From the NCBI GenBank assembly GCA_016845585.1, contig JAERSO010000039.1:1-36292 (forward strand): 36,292 nt of DNA, read 5' to 3'. The notes beneath the pieces are model-generated. The model had not been told where the DNA came from, did no database searches, and saw nothing but the letters and a program-made list of their open reading frames with translations. Below, one piece after another: positions 1 to 7,587 of this stretch. The position numbers were made by a program, and so were the translations under genes. The stretch comes from Acidimicrobiaceae bacterium (GTDB lineage Bacteria; Actinomycetota; Acidimicrobiia; Acidimicrobiales; Aldehydirespiratoraceae). Positions within the stretch are counted from its first letter, which is position 1; each line of letters starts with the position of its first letter.

Positions 1-1671
1 CGCCAGGGCGACCGTGCCGGAGTCGGCGCCGAACGCCACGCCCTTCGACATGCGGGTGTGTGAATCGCCGCCGATGATGATCGCCCAGTCGTCGACGGTG
101 ATGTCGTTGAGGACCTTGTGGATCACGTCGGTCATCGGGGCGTAGCCGTGCTGGGGGTCGCGGGCGGTGATCATGCCGAAGTCGTTCATGAACTTCATGA
201 GCCGCGGGATGTTCTCCTGCGCCTTGGAGTCCCACACCGACGCGGTGTGGCAGCCCGACTGGTAGCCGGCATCGACGATCGGGGAGATGACGGTGGATGC
301 CATCATCTCGAGCTCCTGGGAGGTCATCAGGCCGGTGGTGTCTTGCGACCCGACGATGTTGACCTCGACGCGGGTGTAGGACCCGGCGTGAAGCGTGGCG
401 CCGGAGGTGCCCACCGCGTTGCGGTTGAAGATCTTCTCGACCGCGGTGAGGCCCTGCCCCTCGTGCGTGACCTCCGCCGAGGGCGCGAACACCGCGGGGG
501 CTTCGACACCGAGCGTGTTGGCCGCGAAGGTCTGGAGCTTCTTGCCGAAGACGATGGCGTACGAGCCGCCGGCTTTCATGAACTCGACCTTCTGGGGCGT
601 GAACGCCGACGAGATGTCCATCAGCTCAGTGCCGTCTTCGGCGTGGAGTGTCCTGGTGCGGGTGTTGATGGTGAGGACGGTGCCGGTGTCGACCGAGTAG
701 GTCCGCTCCAACACAGCGTCGCCGTCGGCGTCGACGACGAGTTCGCCGTCGGCATCGAACTGGGTGACCCAGTTCTGCAGATCGAGGCCGATGCCGCCGG
801 TGACACCCACGGTGGTGAGGAAGATCGGGGAGATGCCGTTGGTGCCCGCGACGATCGGGGCGTAGTTGATGAACGGCACGAAGGGGCTCGCCTGCTTGCC
901 GATCCAGAGCGCCACATTGTTCACGCCGGACATGCGCGACGAGCCCACGCCCATCGTCCCCTTCTCGGCCACGAGCATCACCCGCTTGTCGGGGTGCTCC
1001 GCCTGGAGGTCACGCAGCGCCTGCTGCTGATCGGCGTTGTGCTCGAACATGCTCTTGCCGTGCAGCTCGCGGTCAGAGCGCGAGTGGGCGTCGGCACCAG
1101 GGGAGAGGAGGTCGGTCGAGATGTCGCCCACGCCGGCGACGAACGTGACGACCTCGACCGTCTCTTCGATGTCGGGCAGGTCGGTGAAGAACTCCGCGTT
1201 TGCGTAGCTCTGCAGCACCTCGGTGACGAGCGCGTTGCCGGCCTGATGAGCCTCCGCGAGTCGGGCCATGTCGGCCTCGTAGAGAAAGACCTGCGTCTTG
1301 AGCACGTCGGCGGCCAGCCGGGCCACCGCGGCATCGGCGCCGAGAAGGAGATCGAGGAGCGCCTCGATCGACGGGCCACCCTTCATGTGCGACAGCTGCT
1401 CGAACGCCGATTCGGGTGAGATCTCGGCGATCGTGCGAGCACCGGTGATGATGTCCTTGAGCACCCGCGCCTTGAGGCCGGCGGCGCTGGTGGTGCCCGG
1501 GAGCACGTTGGAGATGAAGAACTGGACGCAGTCGTCGTGGTGGTCGCTGCCGGCGTCTTCCATGTGGTCGACGATCTCCGCGAGCAACTCGGCACCGTCG
1601 ACCGGCTTGGGGTGGAGGCCCTGCGCCTCTCGCTCGTCGATCTCGCTCAGGTAGTCGTCGTACAGACTCAT
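1..1671 (-). CDS. acnB: Aconitate hydratase B (bifunctional aconitase / 2-methylisocitrate dehydratase), 3' part outside window
   Basis: AcnB interconverts citrate and isocitrate in the TCA cycle and in many bacteria also dehydrates/hydrates 2-methylisocitrate. The 557 codons visible start MSLYDDYLSEIDEREAQGLH and follow E. coli AcnB from its first residues: the HEAT-like N-terminal domain (AQGLHPKP; SHMKGGPSIEALLDLLLGAD), the swivel domain (DISTDLLSPGADAHSRSD; GVGSSRMSGVNN) and the beginning of the catalytic core (VGSQDTTGLMTSQE, SGCHTASVWD, IIIGGDSHTRMSKG). E. coli AcnB is about 865 residues, so about a third, including the three cysteines that hold the 4Fe-4S cluster, lies beyond base 1. 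The start ATG at 1671 matches the family N-terminus; a GAGG lies about 10 nt upstream. It diverges from the CaiB gene at 1811 across 139 bp. Identification is from motif recognition; the function is very likely. Confidence 0.95.
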   Translation of the reverse strand, partial: MSLYDDYLSEIDEREAQGLHPKPVDGAELLAEIVDHMEDAGSDHHDDCVQFFISNVLPGTTSAAGLKARVLKDIITGARTIAEISPESAFEQLSHMKGGPSIEALLDLLLGADAAVARLAADVLKTQVFLYEADMARLAEAHQAGNALVTEVLQSYANAEFFTDLPDIEETVEVVTFVAGVGDISTDLLSPGADAHSRSDRELHGKSMFEHNADQQQALRDLQAEHPDKRVMLVAEKGTMGVGSSRMSGVNNVALWIGKQASPFVPFINYAPIVAGTNGISPIFLTTVGVTGGIGLDLQNWVTQFDADGELVVDADGDAVLERTYSVDTGTVLTINTRTRTLHAEDGTELMDISSAFTPQKVEFMKAGGSYAIVFGKKLQTFAANTLGVEAPAVFAPSAEVTHEGQGLTAVEKIFNRNAVGTSGATLHAGSYTRVEVNIVGSQDTTGLMTSQELEMMASTVISPIVDAGYQSGCHTASVWDSKAQENIPRLMKFMNDFGMITARDPQHGYAPMTDVIHKVLNDITVDDWAIIIGGDSHTRMSKGVAFGADSGTVALA

Positions 1672-1798
1672 GGAATTCGGCCTCGATTCGGGTGTTGCGG
1701 CGGCCGGGAGCGGACCCCGGACCAGCCGTCAACTGTAGCCAGACGCCAAACCAACACTCGGGTCCGGCCGCGGACCGGGTCGTATCTGGCAGCTGACC

Positions 1799-1804
1799 TA
1801 GAGT
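1799..1804 (+). promoter_or_regulatory. Leaderless -10 box of the CaiB gene
   Basis: TAGAGT is followed by six bases and then the ATG at 1811. The TANNNT-N6-ATG arrangement puts the transcript start on the first base of the start codon, as in many actinobacterial leaderless mRNAs. No convincing -35 is visible. The rest of the 1672-1810 divergent gap shows nothing else I can name. Confidence 0.5.
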
Positions 1805-1810
1805 CCTCCG

Positions 1811-2998
1811 ATGCTCCCTCTCGCAGATGTTCGAATCGTCGAAGCGGCTCAGATGATCTCGGCTCCGTTCGCGACATCCCTCCTGAGTGATCAGGGGGCG
1901 GAGGTCATCAAGGTCGAAGCCGCCAACGGCGTGGGCGACCGGCTCCGGTTTCTCGGTGACCGACGGAACGAGATGGCCACCGTCTTCAATGGTCAGAACC
2001 GGGGGAAGAAGTCGGTCACGCTCGACACCAAACGCGACGAGGGCCGGGAGGCGCTGGTCCGGCTCATCGATTCCGCCGACGTGTTCGTGCAGAACTTCCG
2101 ACCAGGTGTCGCCGAGCGCATGGGGGTGGGGCCCGATGCGATGCGGGCCAGGAACGCGCGTCTGATCTACGTGAGCGTGTCGGGCTTCGGACCGACGGGT
2201 CCGTACGCGGATCAGATGGTGTACGACTTCGTGGTGCAGGGAATGGTCGGTATCGCGGCGCGGGAGGGGACCGATGAGCGGCCGCGGTTGTCGAGCCAGT
2301 ACGTGGTCGACAAGGCCACGGCGCTCACGGTTGCCCAGGCGATCTCCGCGGCGCTCTATCAGCGAGCGGTGACGGGGGAGGGGCAGCATCTCGAGATCGA
2401 CATGCTCGGCGCGGGACTCCAGTTCTTCTGGCCGGACGGGATGTGCGACCACGCCCTGCTCGGTGACGACTTCGTCGCGCAGAGGCACATGTCGGAGGCC
2501 TATGACGTTCGGCCGACCAAGGACGGGTTCGTGAGTCTGAACCTCGCGTCGAAGTCGACATGGCCCCGGCTGCTCGAGGTGCTCGACTCCGAGGTGATCA
2601 CCAACGACCCCCGCTTCGCCGACTTCGAAACCCGTCAGGAGAACGCCCAGGAGCTGATGGGCCTGGTCGACGAGATCCTGGCCGAGTTGACGACCGACGA
2701 GGTCATCGCACGAATGCGAGCGAACGATCTCCCGGGCGGGAAGGTGCTCCGTTTCGAGGAGGTCCATCTCGACCCGCAGGTCGTGCACAATCACGCGCTC
2801 GTGGAACTGGTCGACGGCGCGATCGGTGCCCGGCGCGAGGCGAGGCCGGCGGCCCGATTCGGCGCCGTCGACACGCCGCTGCCCCAACCGGCGCCGACCC
2901 TGGGAGCGGACACCGACACGGTCCTTGCCGCGCTCGGCTACTCGGCCGATGAGCTGGCGCGACTCGCCGCCTCCGGGGTGACGCAACACGTGGAGTGA
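1811..2998 (+). CDS. CaiB/BaiF family (class III) CoA-transferase
   Basis: Class III CoA-transferases move CoA between carboxylic acids through an aspartyl-CoA thioester. The 395-residue protein has the family layout: N-terminal LADVRIVEAAQMISAPFATS, then GAEVIKVE at about 30-36, VFVQNFRPGV at 91-100 and YVSVSGFGPTGPY at 120-132. Asp167 (SQYVVDK) stands where formyl-CoA transferase has its nucleophile Asp169, followed by GEGQHLEIDML. The ATG at 1811 is favoured because homologues begin just before LxDVRIVE and a leaderless -10 box precedes it. The gene stands alone, divergent from acnB, so its acid substrate cannot be inferred. Related racemases of this fold (alpha-methylacyl-CoA racemase) are a possible alternative. 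Confidence 0.88.
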   Translation: MLPLADVRIVEAAQMISAPFATSLLSDQGAEVIKVEAANGVGDRLRFLGDRRNEMATVFNGQNRGKKSVTLDTKRDEGREALVRLIDSADVFVQNFRPGVAERMGVGPDAMRARNARLIYVSVSGFGPTGPYADQMVYDFVVQGMVGIAAREGTDERPRLSSQYVVDKATALTVAQAISAALYQRAVTGEGQHLEIDMLGAGLQFFWPDGMCDHALLGDDFVAQRHMSEAYDVRPTKDGFVSLNLASKSTWPRLLEVLDSEVITNDPRFADFETRQENAQELMGLVDEILAELTTDEVIARMRANDLPGGKVLRFEEVHLDPQVVHNHALVELVDGAIGARREARPAARFGAVDTPLPQPAPTLGADTDTVLAALGYSADELARLAASGVTQHVE

Positions 2999-3203
2999 CT
3001 CGTTCCTCTGTGCGCTTGCACACTTACGGGTCCTTGACGAATGTTACGGTTGTGTTGCGGTCGGGAGCGCGGCGCGGCTGATTGCCTTTCATGGCAGGGA
3101 GCCACACATACAGACGATCGCCCAATGGTGGCCGACCGACGCGGACTCGGCCGGCGTCGACGTCGGCCAGGTCGCCCTCGATGCCGGACAGGTCGGCGGT
3201 CGG
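2999..3203 (+). other. Intergenic / unassigned 5' region of the MscS gene
   Basis: The stretch carries a TTGACG at 3034-3039, but no well-spaced -10. From about 3030 to 3203 the frame of the downstream channel gene stays open and reads protein-like (for example AQWWPTDADSAGVDVGQ from about 3120), yet it contains no ATG, GTG or TTG. Either the channel starts at an unusual codon (ATA at 3108, preceded by CAGGGAG, or ATC at 3117) or a base has been lost or gained near 3091-3110, where an ATG exists in another frame. Confidence 0.4.
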
Positions 3204-3950
3204 TTGGTCACGGTCGTGCTCGCCACCGTGGTGGTCGTTCGGCTGACTCGGCGAGTGATCCGACGCGTCGACGACCCCCGGGCGCGTGAACAACTGATGT
3301 TCGTGGCGCCCAAGTCTGCGGCGGTGATGGCTGCGGTCGCCGGGCTCATGGTGGTGGGAATCGACGTGTCCGGCATGGCGGCCGTACTCGCCACGATCGG
3401 ATGCACCGGCGCGGTCGTGTTCACGCCGGTCGGCCAAAGCTTCGTGGCCGGGGCGATGATCGCCATGGACGACCTGTGTCGACCCGGCGAGGTCGTCACA
3501 GTGGCCGACGTGCATGGGACCGTGATCTATCGCTCGCTGCTGCGAACCGAGGTGCTGCTCCCCGACGACACGAGGGCGTGGGTGCCGAACTCGAAATTCC
3601 CGGAGGAGGAGGTGCGAAATCACAGCCGCATGGGCGGCACGCGCATCTCGGTTCAGGTGCCACTCGACCGAACGGATCAGCGGCGGCGGGCTGTCTCGAT
3701 CATGGAAGTGGTCCTCGCCGAGTTGGCGTGGTGCAGCCGGGGCAAGGACCCCTACGTGGCCTTCGAGGAGGTCACCGGCGACGCCATGATGTTCACCGCA
3801 TTCGCCTGGATCGACGACCGCACCCGCGAGCCCTCCTTCCGCGGACTCCTGCTCACCGGCCTGGTCGATGCCCTCGAGGACCAAGGAATCTCGGTCGGGC
3901 AGACGACCAAGCTCTCCGTCGGGCAGGCACAGGTGGCGGCAACGGGTTGA
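3204..3950 (+). CDS. Small-conductance mechanosensitive channel (MscS) family protein
   Basis: MscS channels open under membrane tension to release solutes in hypo-osmotic shock. The protein has an N-terminal hydrophobic helix (VTVVLATVVVVRL), a second helix (SAAVMAAVAGLMVVGIDVSG), and a pore-helix region rich in G and A with the family signature TGAVVFTPVGQSFVAGAMIAMDDLCRPGE. A beta-rich domain follows (VTVADVHGTVIYRSLLRTEVLLPDDTRAWVPNSKF), which is typical of the cytoplasmic vestibule. At 248 residues it is near the short end of the family. The first conventional start in frame is the TTG at 3204, but coding-like sequence continues upstream, so the real N-terminus is probably longer. No partner gene is evident; the next gene begins 80 bp downstream. 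Confidence 0.75.
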   Translation: MVTVVLATVVVVRLTRRVIRRVDDPRAREQLMFVAPKSAAVMAAVAGLMVVGIDVSGMAAVLATIGCTGAVVFTPVGQSFVAGAMIAMDDLCRPGEVVTVADVHGTVIYRSLLRTEVLLPDDTRAWVPNSKFPEEEVRNHSRMGGTRISVQVPLDRTDQRRRAVSIMEVVLAELAWCSRGKDPYVAFEEVTGDAMMFTAFAWIDDRTREPSFRGLLLTGLVDALEDQGISVGQTTKLSVGQAQVAATG

Positions 3951-4030
3951 CCGGCGGGCGGGGCACCCGCGCCCATCTGGCATGGGGTGACTGATCGCGG
4001 CGAAGATGGCGGCGGCGCGAACGCAGAAGG

Positions 4031-5719
4031 ATGAGCGAGCCTCCAGCGATCGATTGGGCAACGGACATGGCCAGCACAGCAGACGTCACTGAGGAAGTGC
4101 TGACGAACAGTGGCGCACAACCAGATCACGACGTGATCGTGATCGGTGCCGGCGTGACCGGCATCTACGCGCTGCATCGCTTTCGTGAGCTGGGCCTCGA
4201 TGTCACCGTGCTCGAAGCCGGCGGTGGGCCCGGCGGCACGTGGTATTGGAACCGCTATCCCGGCTGCCGGTTCGATTCGGAGAGCTGGAGCTACGGCTAC
4301 TCGTTCTCCCAGGAATTGCTCGACGAATGGGAGTGGAGCGAGCACTTCGCCGCCCAGCCCGAGACGCTGCGCTACCTGGAGCATGTGGTCGAGAAGTTCG
4401 ACCTGCTGCGCGACATGCAGTTCGACTGCAAGGTCGAACGCTGCGTATGGAACGAAGCGGACCTGACCTGGACGGTCGAACTCGAGGGCGGCCGTCGTCT
4501 CACCTGCCGATTCCTCATGACGGCTCTCGGCCTGTTGTCCGCGGCCACGCTCCCGAGCTTCGAAGGCATGGACGACTTCGACGGTCTCTCGTTCCACACC
4601 TACTACGCGCCGCACGAGCCGGTCGACTACGCCGGCAAACGCGTGGCGGTCATCGGCACCGGGGCCACCGGCGTGCAGGTGATCGGGGAGATCGCCGACA
4701 GGGTCGCCGAGCTGAAGGTCTTCCAGCGTCGGCCGAACTGGTGTGCGCCGTTGCACAACGCCGAGATCACGCCCGGGGAAATGGCCGACATCCGGGCGCG
4801 CTATGACGAGGTCTTCGCCCGCTGCGCGGAGACGCCGGGCGGCTTCATTCATGGCCCCAACCGGAGCAAGCTCGCCGAGATCCCGGAAACCGAGCGGCTG
4901 GCATTCTGGGAAGACCTCTATGCAGCACCCGGTTTCGCGGTCTGGCTCGGCAACTACCGCGACGTGCTCATGGACGAGGACGCCAATGCCGAATTCAGCG
5001 CCTTCATCGCCGACAAGATCCGGGGAAGGGTCGACGATCCGGCGGTGGCGGAGAAGCTGATCCCCACCGACCACGGTTTCGGGGTGCAGCGGGTGCCGAT
5101 GGAGACCGGGTACTACGAGGCCTACAACCGCGACAATGTCGAACTGGTCGACGTGTCGGAGACTCCCATCGAACGCATCACCCCAACCGGGATCGCCACC
5201 ACCGACCGCGAGTTCGAGTTCGACATCATCGTCTACGCCACGGGGTTCGATGCCATCACCGGCTCGTTCGATCGCATCGACTTCGTCGGGTCCGACGGAC
5301 TCACGCTGCGGGAGAAGTGGGAGGAGACGCCGGTGACCTACCTCGGTGTCCAGATGGCCGGCTTTCCGAACCTGTTCATGCTGGCCGGCCCGACTGCGGG
5401 GTCGAACTCCACGAACTTCCCACGGGCGATCGAAACCGGGGTCGACTGGGCAGCCGATCTCGCTCGTCACATCATCGACAACGACGTCAGCCGAGTCGAG
5501 TGCACGGTCGAGGCTGAAGACGAGTGGACCGAACACGTCCGGGAGCTCTACGCCTACCTGCTGTTGCGCAAGGCCAAGTCCTGGTTCACCGGGTACAACT
5601 CCAACGTCGAGGACCGGCAACGAACCCGCTACCTGATCTACAACGGGGGAGCCCCGAGATACACCAAGCGCCTGAACGAGGTCGCCGAAGCCGGTTACGC
5701 CGGCTTCACCCTGAGTTGA
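4031..5719 (+). CDS. Flavin-dependent Baeyer-Villiger-type monooxygenase (class B)
   Basis: Class B flavoprotein monooxygenases use FAD, NADPH and O2 to turn ketones into esters or lactones, or to oxygenate heteroatoms. This 562-residue protein has the two Rossmann motifs GxGxxG at 39-44 (GAGVTG) and 209-214 (GTGATG), the FAD-loop segment GGTWYWNRYPGCRFDSES at 68-85, and YATGFDAITG before the C-terminal domain. The Baeyer-Villiger fingerprint F-x-G-x3-H-x3-W-P is present at 183-194 as FDGLSFHTYYAP, with alanine (193) in place of tryptophan. This puts it in the cyclohexanone/steroid/phenylacetone-monooxygenase-like branch in general form, but the substrate is unknown. The ATG at 4031 follows AGAAGG with almost no spacing; the ATG at 4067 (residue 13) is an alternative. 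Confidence 0.85.
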   Translation: MSEPPAIDWATDMASTADVTEEVLTNSGAQPDHDVIVIGAGVTGIYALHRFRELGLDVTVLEAGGGPGGTWYWNRYPGCRFDSESWSYGYSFSQELLDEWEWSEHFAAQPETLRYLEHVVEKFDLLRDMQFDCKVERCVWNEADLTWTVELEGGRRLTCRFLMTALGLLSAATLPSFEGMDDFDGLSFHTYYAPHEPVDYAGKRVAVIGTGATGVQVIGEIADRVAELKVFQRRPNWCAPLHNAEITPGEMADIRARYDEVFARCAETPGGFIHGPNRSKLAEIPETERLAFWEDLYAAPGFAVWLGNYRDVLMDEDANAEFSAFIADKIRGRVDDPAVAEKLIPTDHGFGVQRVPMETGYYEAYNRDNVELVDVSETPIERITPTGIATTDREFEFDIIVYATGFDAITGSFDRIDFVGSDGLTLREKWEETPVTYLGVQMAGFPNLFMLAGPTAGSNSTNFPRAIETGVDWAADLARHIIDNDVSRVECTVEAEDEWTEHVRELYAYLLLRKAKSWFTGYNSNVEDRQRTRYLIYNGGAPRYTKRLNEVAEAGYAGFTLS

Positions 5720-5821
5720 GCAGGATCACAAGGAGAGAACGGGGAGAGTCCCATCGCATCGCTGACGACGTCACATTTCGTCCCCGACGGATCAGGGCCC
5801 GCGCTGCGGCCCGACATCACG

Positions 5822-7390
5822 GTGGGGGAGGAGCTTCGTCGTGCAGCGGTCGAAGTCCCCGATGCCGAGGCGCTCGTCGAGGGCATTCCCGGTGGCCGGC
5901 GCTGGACCTACGCCGAGCTGCTGGCCGACGCCGAACGATGCGCCAACGTTTTGCTGGATCACTTCGAGCCGGGCGAACGCTTCGGTGTCTGGGCCCACAA
6001 CCTGCCGGGGTGGGTCGTCCCCGACGTCAGCGGCAATCCGATCGCGACCCACGCCGAAGAGATCCAGGCCGATCTGCCGGATCTGCGCCACATCCTGCGC
6101 CTCGATCTCCTCGACGAACTCATGGCCGACACGACGGCTCGCGCCGGGCTGCCGGCCGTCGCCGGAGATGACCCGGCGCAGATCCAGTACACGAGCGGCA
6201 CCACCGGCTTTCCCAAGGGTGTCGTGCTCCGCCACCACTCGGTGGTCGACAACGCCCGGATCTGGGCCGAACACATCCGTGTCCATGACGGTGCCTCGTG
6301 GGTTTCGCCGATGCCGCTCTTCCACACCGGTGGTTGCGTGCTCGGGGTACTGGGGGCTCTCGCCAAGCGGGCGAAGCTGGTCGTGTTGCCGGGCTTCGAG
6401 CCGGGCCTGTTCCTCCACATGATGGAGGCGGAGCAGGGTGAGTTCGCCGGCGCCGTGCCGACCATGTTGATCGCGGCGATGGAACAGCCCGACTTCGCCG
6501 ATCGTGACCTGTCGTCGTGGAAGGGGGTGGTGCCCGGTGGCGCCAAGGTCCCCGAGGCCCTGGTGCGCCAGATCGAGTCCGCGCTCGGCGTTGACTTCAC
6601 GATCATCTACGGCCAGACCGAGTGCTCGCCGACGCTCACCAACACGTATCCCGACGACTCGCCCGAGGACAAGGGCCTCACTGTCGGTCCTCCGATCGCC
6701 CACGTGGAGCTGAAGATCGTCGACCCCGCCACCCTCGAGACGGTGCCGGTCGGCGACCGCGGTGAGCTCTGGGCGCGAGGCTTCTTCACGATGATCGAGT
6801 ACTTCGAGAACCCCGAGGCCACCGCGGAGACACTGCTTCCCGATGGCTGGCTGCGCACCGGCGACCTCGCCACCATGGACGACCGCGGCTACTGCCGCAT
6901 CGTCGGCCGGCTGAAGGACATGATCATCCGCGGTGGCGAGAGCCTCTTCCCCGCCGAGATCGAGGGTGTGCTGATGAAGCACCCGGCCGTGGCCGCCTTC
7001 ATTCGTGTCGCCGGCGATGCGGAGACGCCGGCGGTCGCGGGACTGCGGGTCGAGAACCTCGCCGACCTGCTCGAACGCTCGGGCGAGATCGGCGGGATTC
7101 TCACGACGGATCGGGATCATCCCCGCTCCGCAGAACAGCCAGTTGCTGATTCGCTGCTCGGTGTACTCGGCCTTGCCGAGAACCGAGACCGGCCACGGCA
7201 GTTCGAACATCAACAGGACCGAGTCGAAGAACGAAATGTGATTGGCCACCACGATGGCCGGCCCCTCGGCCGGGACGTTCTCGGCATTCTCGACGCGCAT
7301 CCGCACGAGGCCGTGGCGAGCCGGCGCGGTGAGCACCCTGGCCACCTCGTACGCGGAGCCGTGATCCCGCCAGTCCTGCACCATCGATGA
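5822..7390 (+). CDS. AMP-dependent acyl-CoA ligase, internally deleted and with its C-terminus lost
   Basis: Members of this ANL family activate carboxylic acids with ATP and load them onto CoA. Clear motifs are YTSGTTGFPKGV (ATP phosphate loop), IIYGQTECSPT, GWLRTGDLATMDDRGY and GRLKDMIIRGGESLFPAEIE. Three things are abnormal. First, WAHNLPGWVV runs straight into PDVSGNPIATHAEE, skipping about 40 residues that intact ligases have between these blocks. Second, KHPAVAA runs straight into FIRVAGDAET, skipping about 16. Third, ligase-like sequence ends near base 7045 and the frame continues to 7390 only because it reads the antisense of plsC; the C-terminal catalytic lysine region is missing. 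The GTG at 5822 is the first conventional start, but ligase-like sequence (SHFVPDGSGPALRPDIT) extends upstream to about 5753 without one. Probably non-functional, or an assembly artefact. Confidence 0.75.
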   Translation: MGEELRRAAVEVPDAEALVEGIPGGRRWTYAELLADAERCANVLLDHFEPGERFGVWAHNLPGWVVPDVSGNPIATHAEEIQADLPDLRHILRLDLLDELMADTTARAGLPAVAGDDPAQIQYTSGTTGFPKGVVLRHHSVVDNARIWAEHIRVHDGASWVSPMPLFHTGGCVLGVLGALAKRAKLVVLPGFEPGLFLHMMEAEQGEFAGAVPTMLIAAMEQPDFADRDLSSWKGVVPGGAKVPEALVRQIESALGVDFTIIYGQTECSPTLTNTYPDDSPEDKGLTVGPPIAHVELKIVDPATLETVPVGDRGELWARGFFTMIEYFENPEATAETLLPDGWLRTGDLATMDDRGYCRIVGRLKDMIIRGGESLFPAEIEGVLMKHPAVAAFIRVAGDAETPAVAGLRVENLADLLERSGEIGGILTTDRDHPRSAEQPVADSLLGVLGLAENRDRPRQFEHQQDRVEERNVIGHHDGRPLGRDVLGILDAHPHEAVASRRGEHPGHLVRGAVIPPVLHHR

Positions 7391-7447
7391 GGTCACGCGT
7401 TTGACGATGTGGGCCACAATTCGACCCTCCACATCGGAGCCCGCCAT
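7046..7447 (-). pseudogene. 1-acylglycerol-3-phosphate acyltransferase (PlsC-like), N-terminal fragment
   Basis: PlsC acylates lysophosphatidic acid at the membrane. The first 134 codons read as a PlsC protein: RVENAENVPAEGPAIVVANH leads into the NH-x4-D catalytic motif (N69 H70 ISFF D75), then LGKAEYTEQR at 90-99 and GMIPIRRENPADLARAFEQV at 109-128. After EVLD (about residue 133, base 7049) the sequence stops matching. The FPEGTRS substrate block and the rest of the roughly 220-240-residue enzyme are absent, because the frame runs into the antisense of the CoA ligase. The two genes converge tail to tail and both lack their 3' ends, as expected if one deletion removed the intervening DNA. Confidence 0.75.
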
Positions 7448-7587
7448 CGCCGGGGTCAGAGGTCCTGTCCCCGCTGGCTGACCGGTCGCCGGGTGTCACG
7501 CATCTCGGCAGCGATGCCGCGCGCCACATAATCTGCCGTCGCACCAGTGCCACAGGAGACCCGCGTCGAGCGGGCAGGGGAGTCGTC

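Noticed and set aside
118..1419. 433-codon plus-strand frame opposite acnB
   Set aside because: Its residues show the Arg/Asp/Val/Gly-heavy, motif-free composition typical of antisense reading in GC-rich DNA, while the minus strand is plainly AcnB.
3034..3062. TTGACG as the -35 of an MscS promoter
   Set aside because: No acceptable -10 at 16-18 bp spacing.
5792..7447. A single 551-residue minus-strand protein starting as PlsC
   Set aside because: Only the first 134 or so residues are PlsC-like; the rest is antisense of the CoA ligase.
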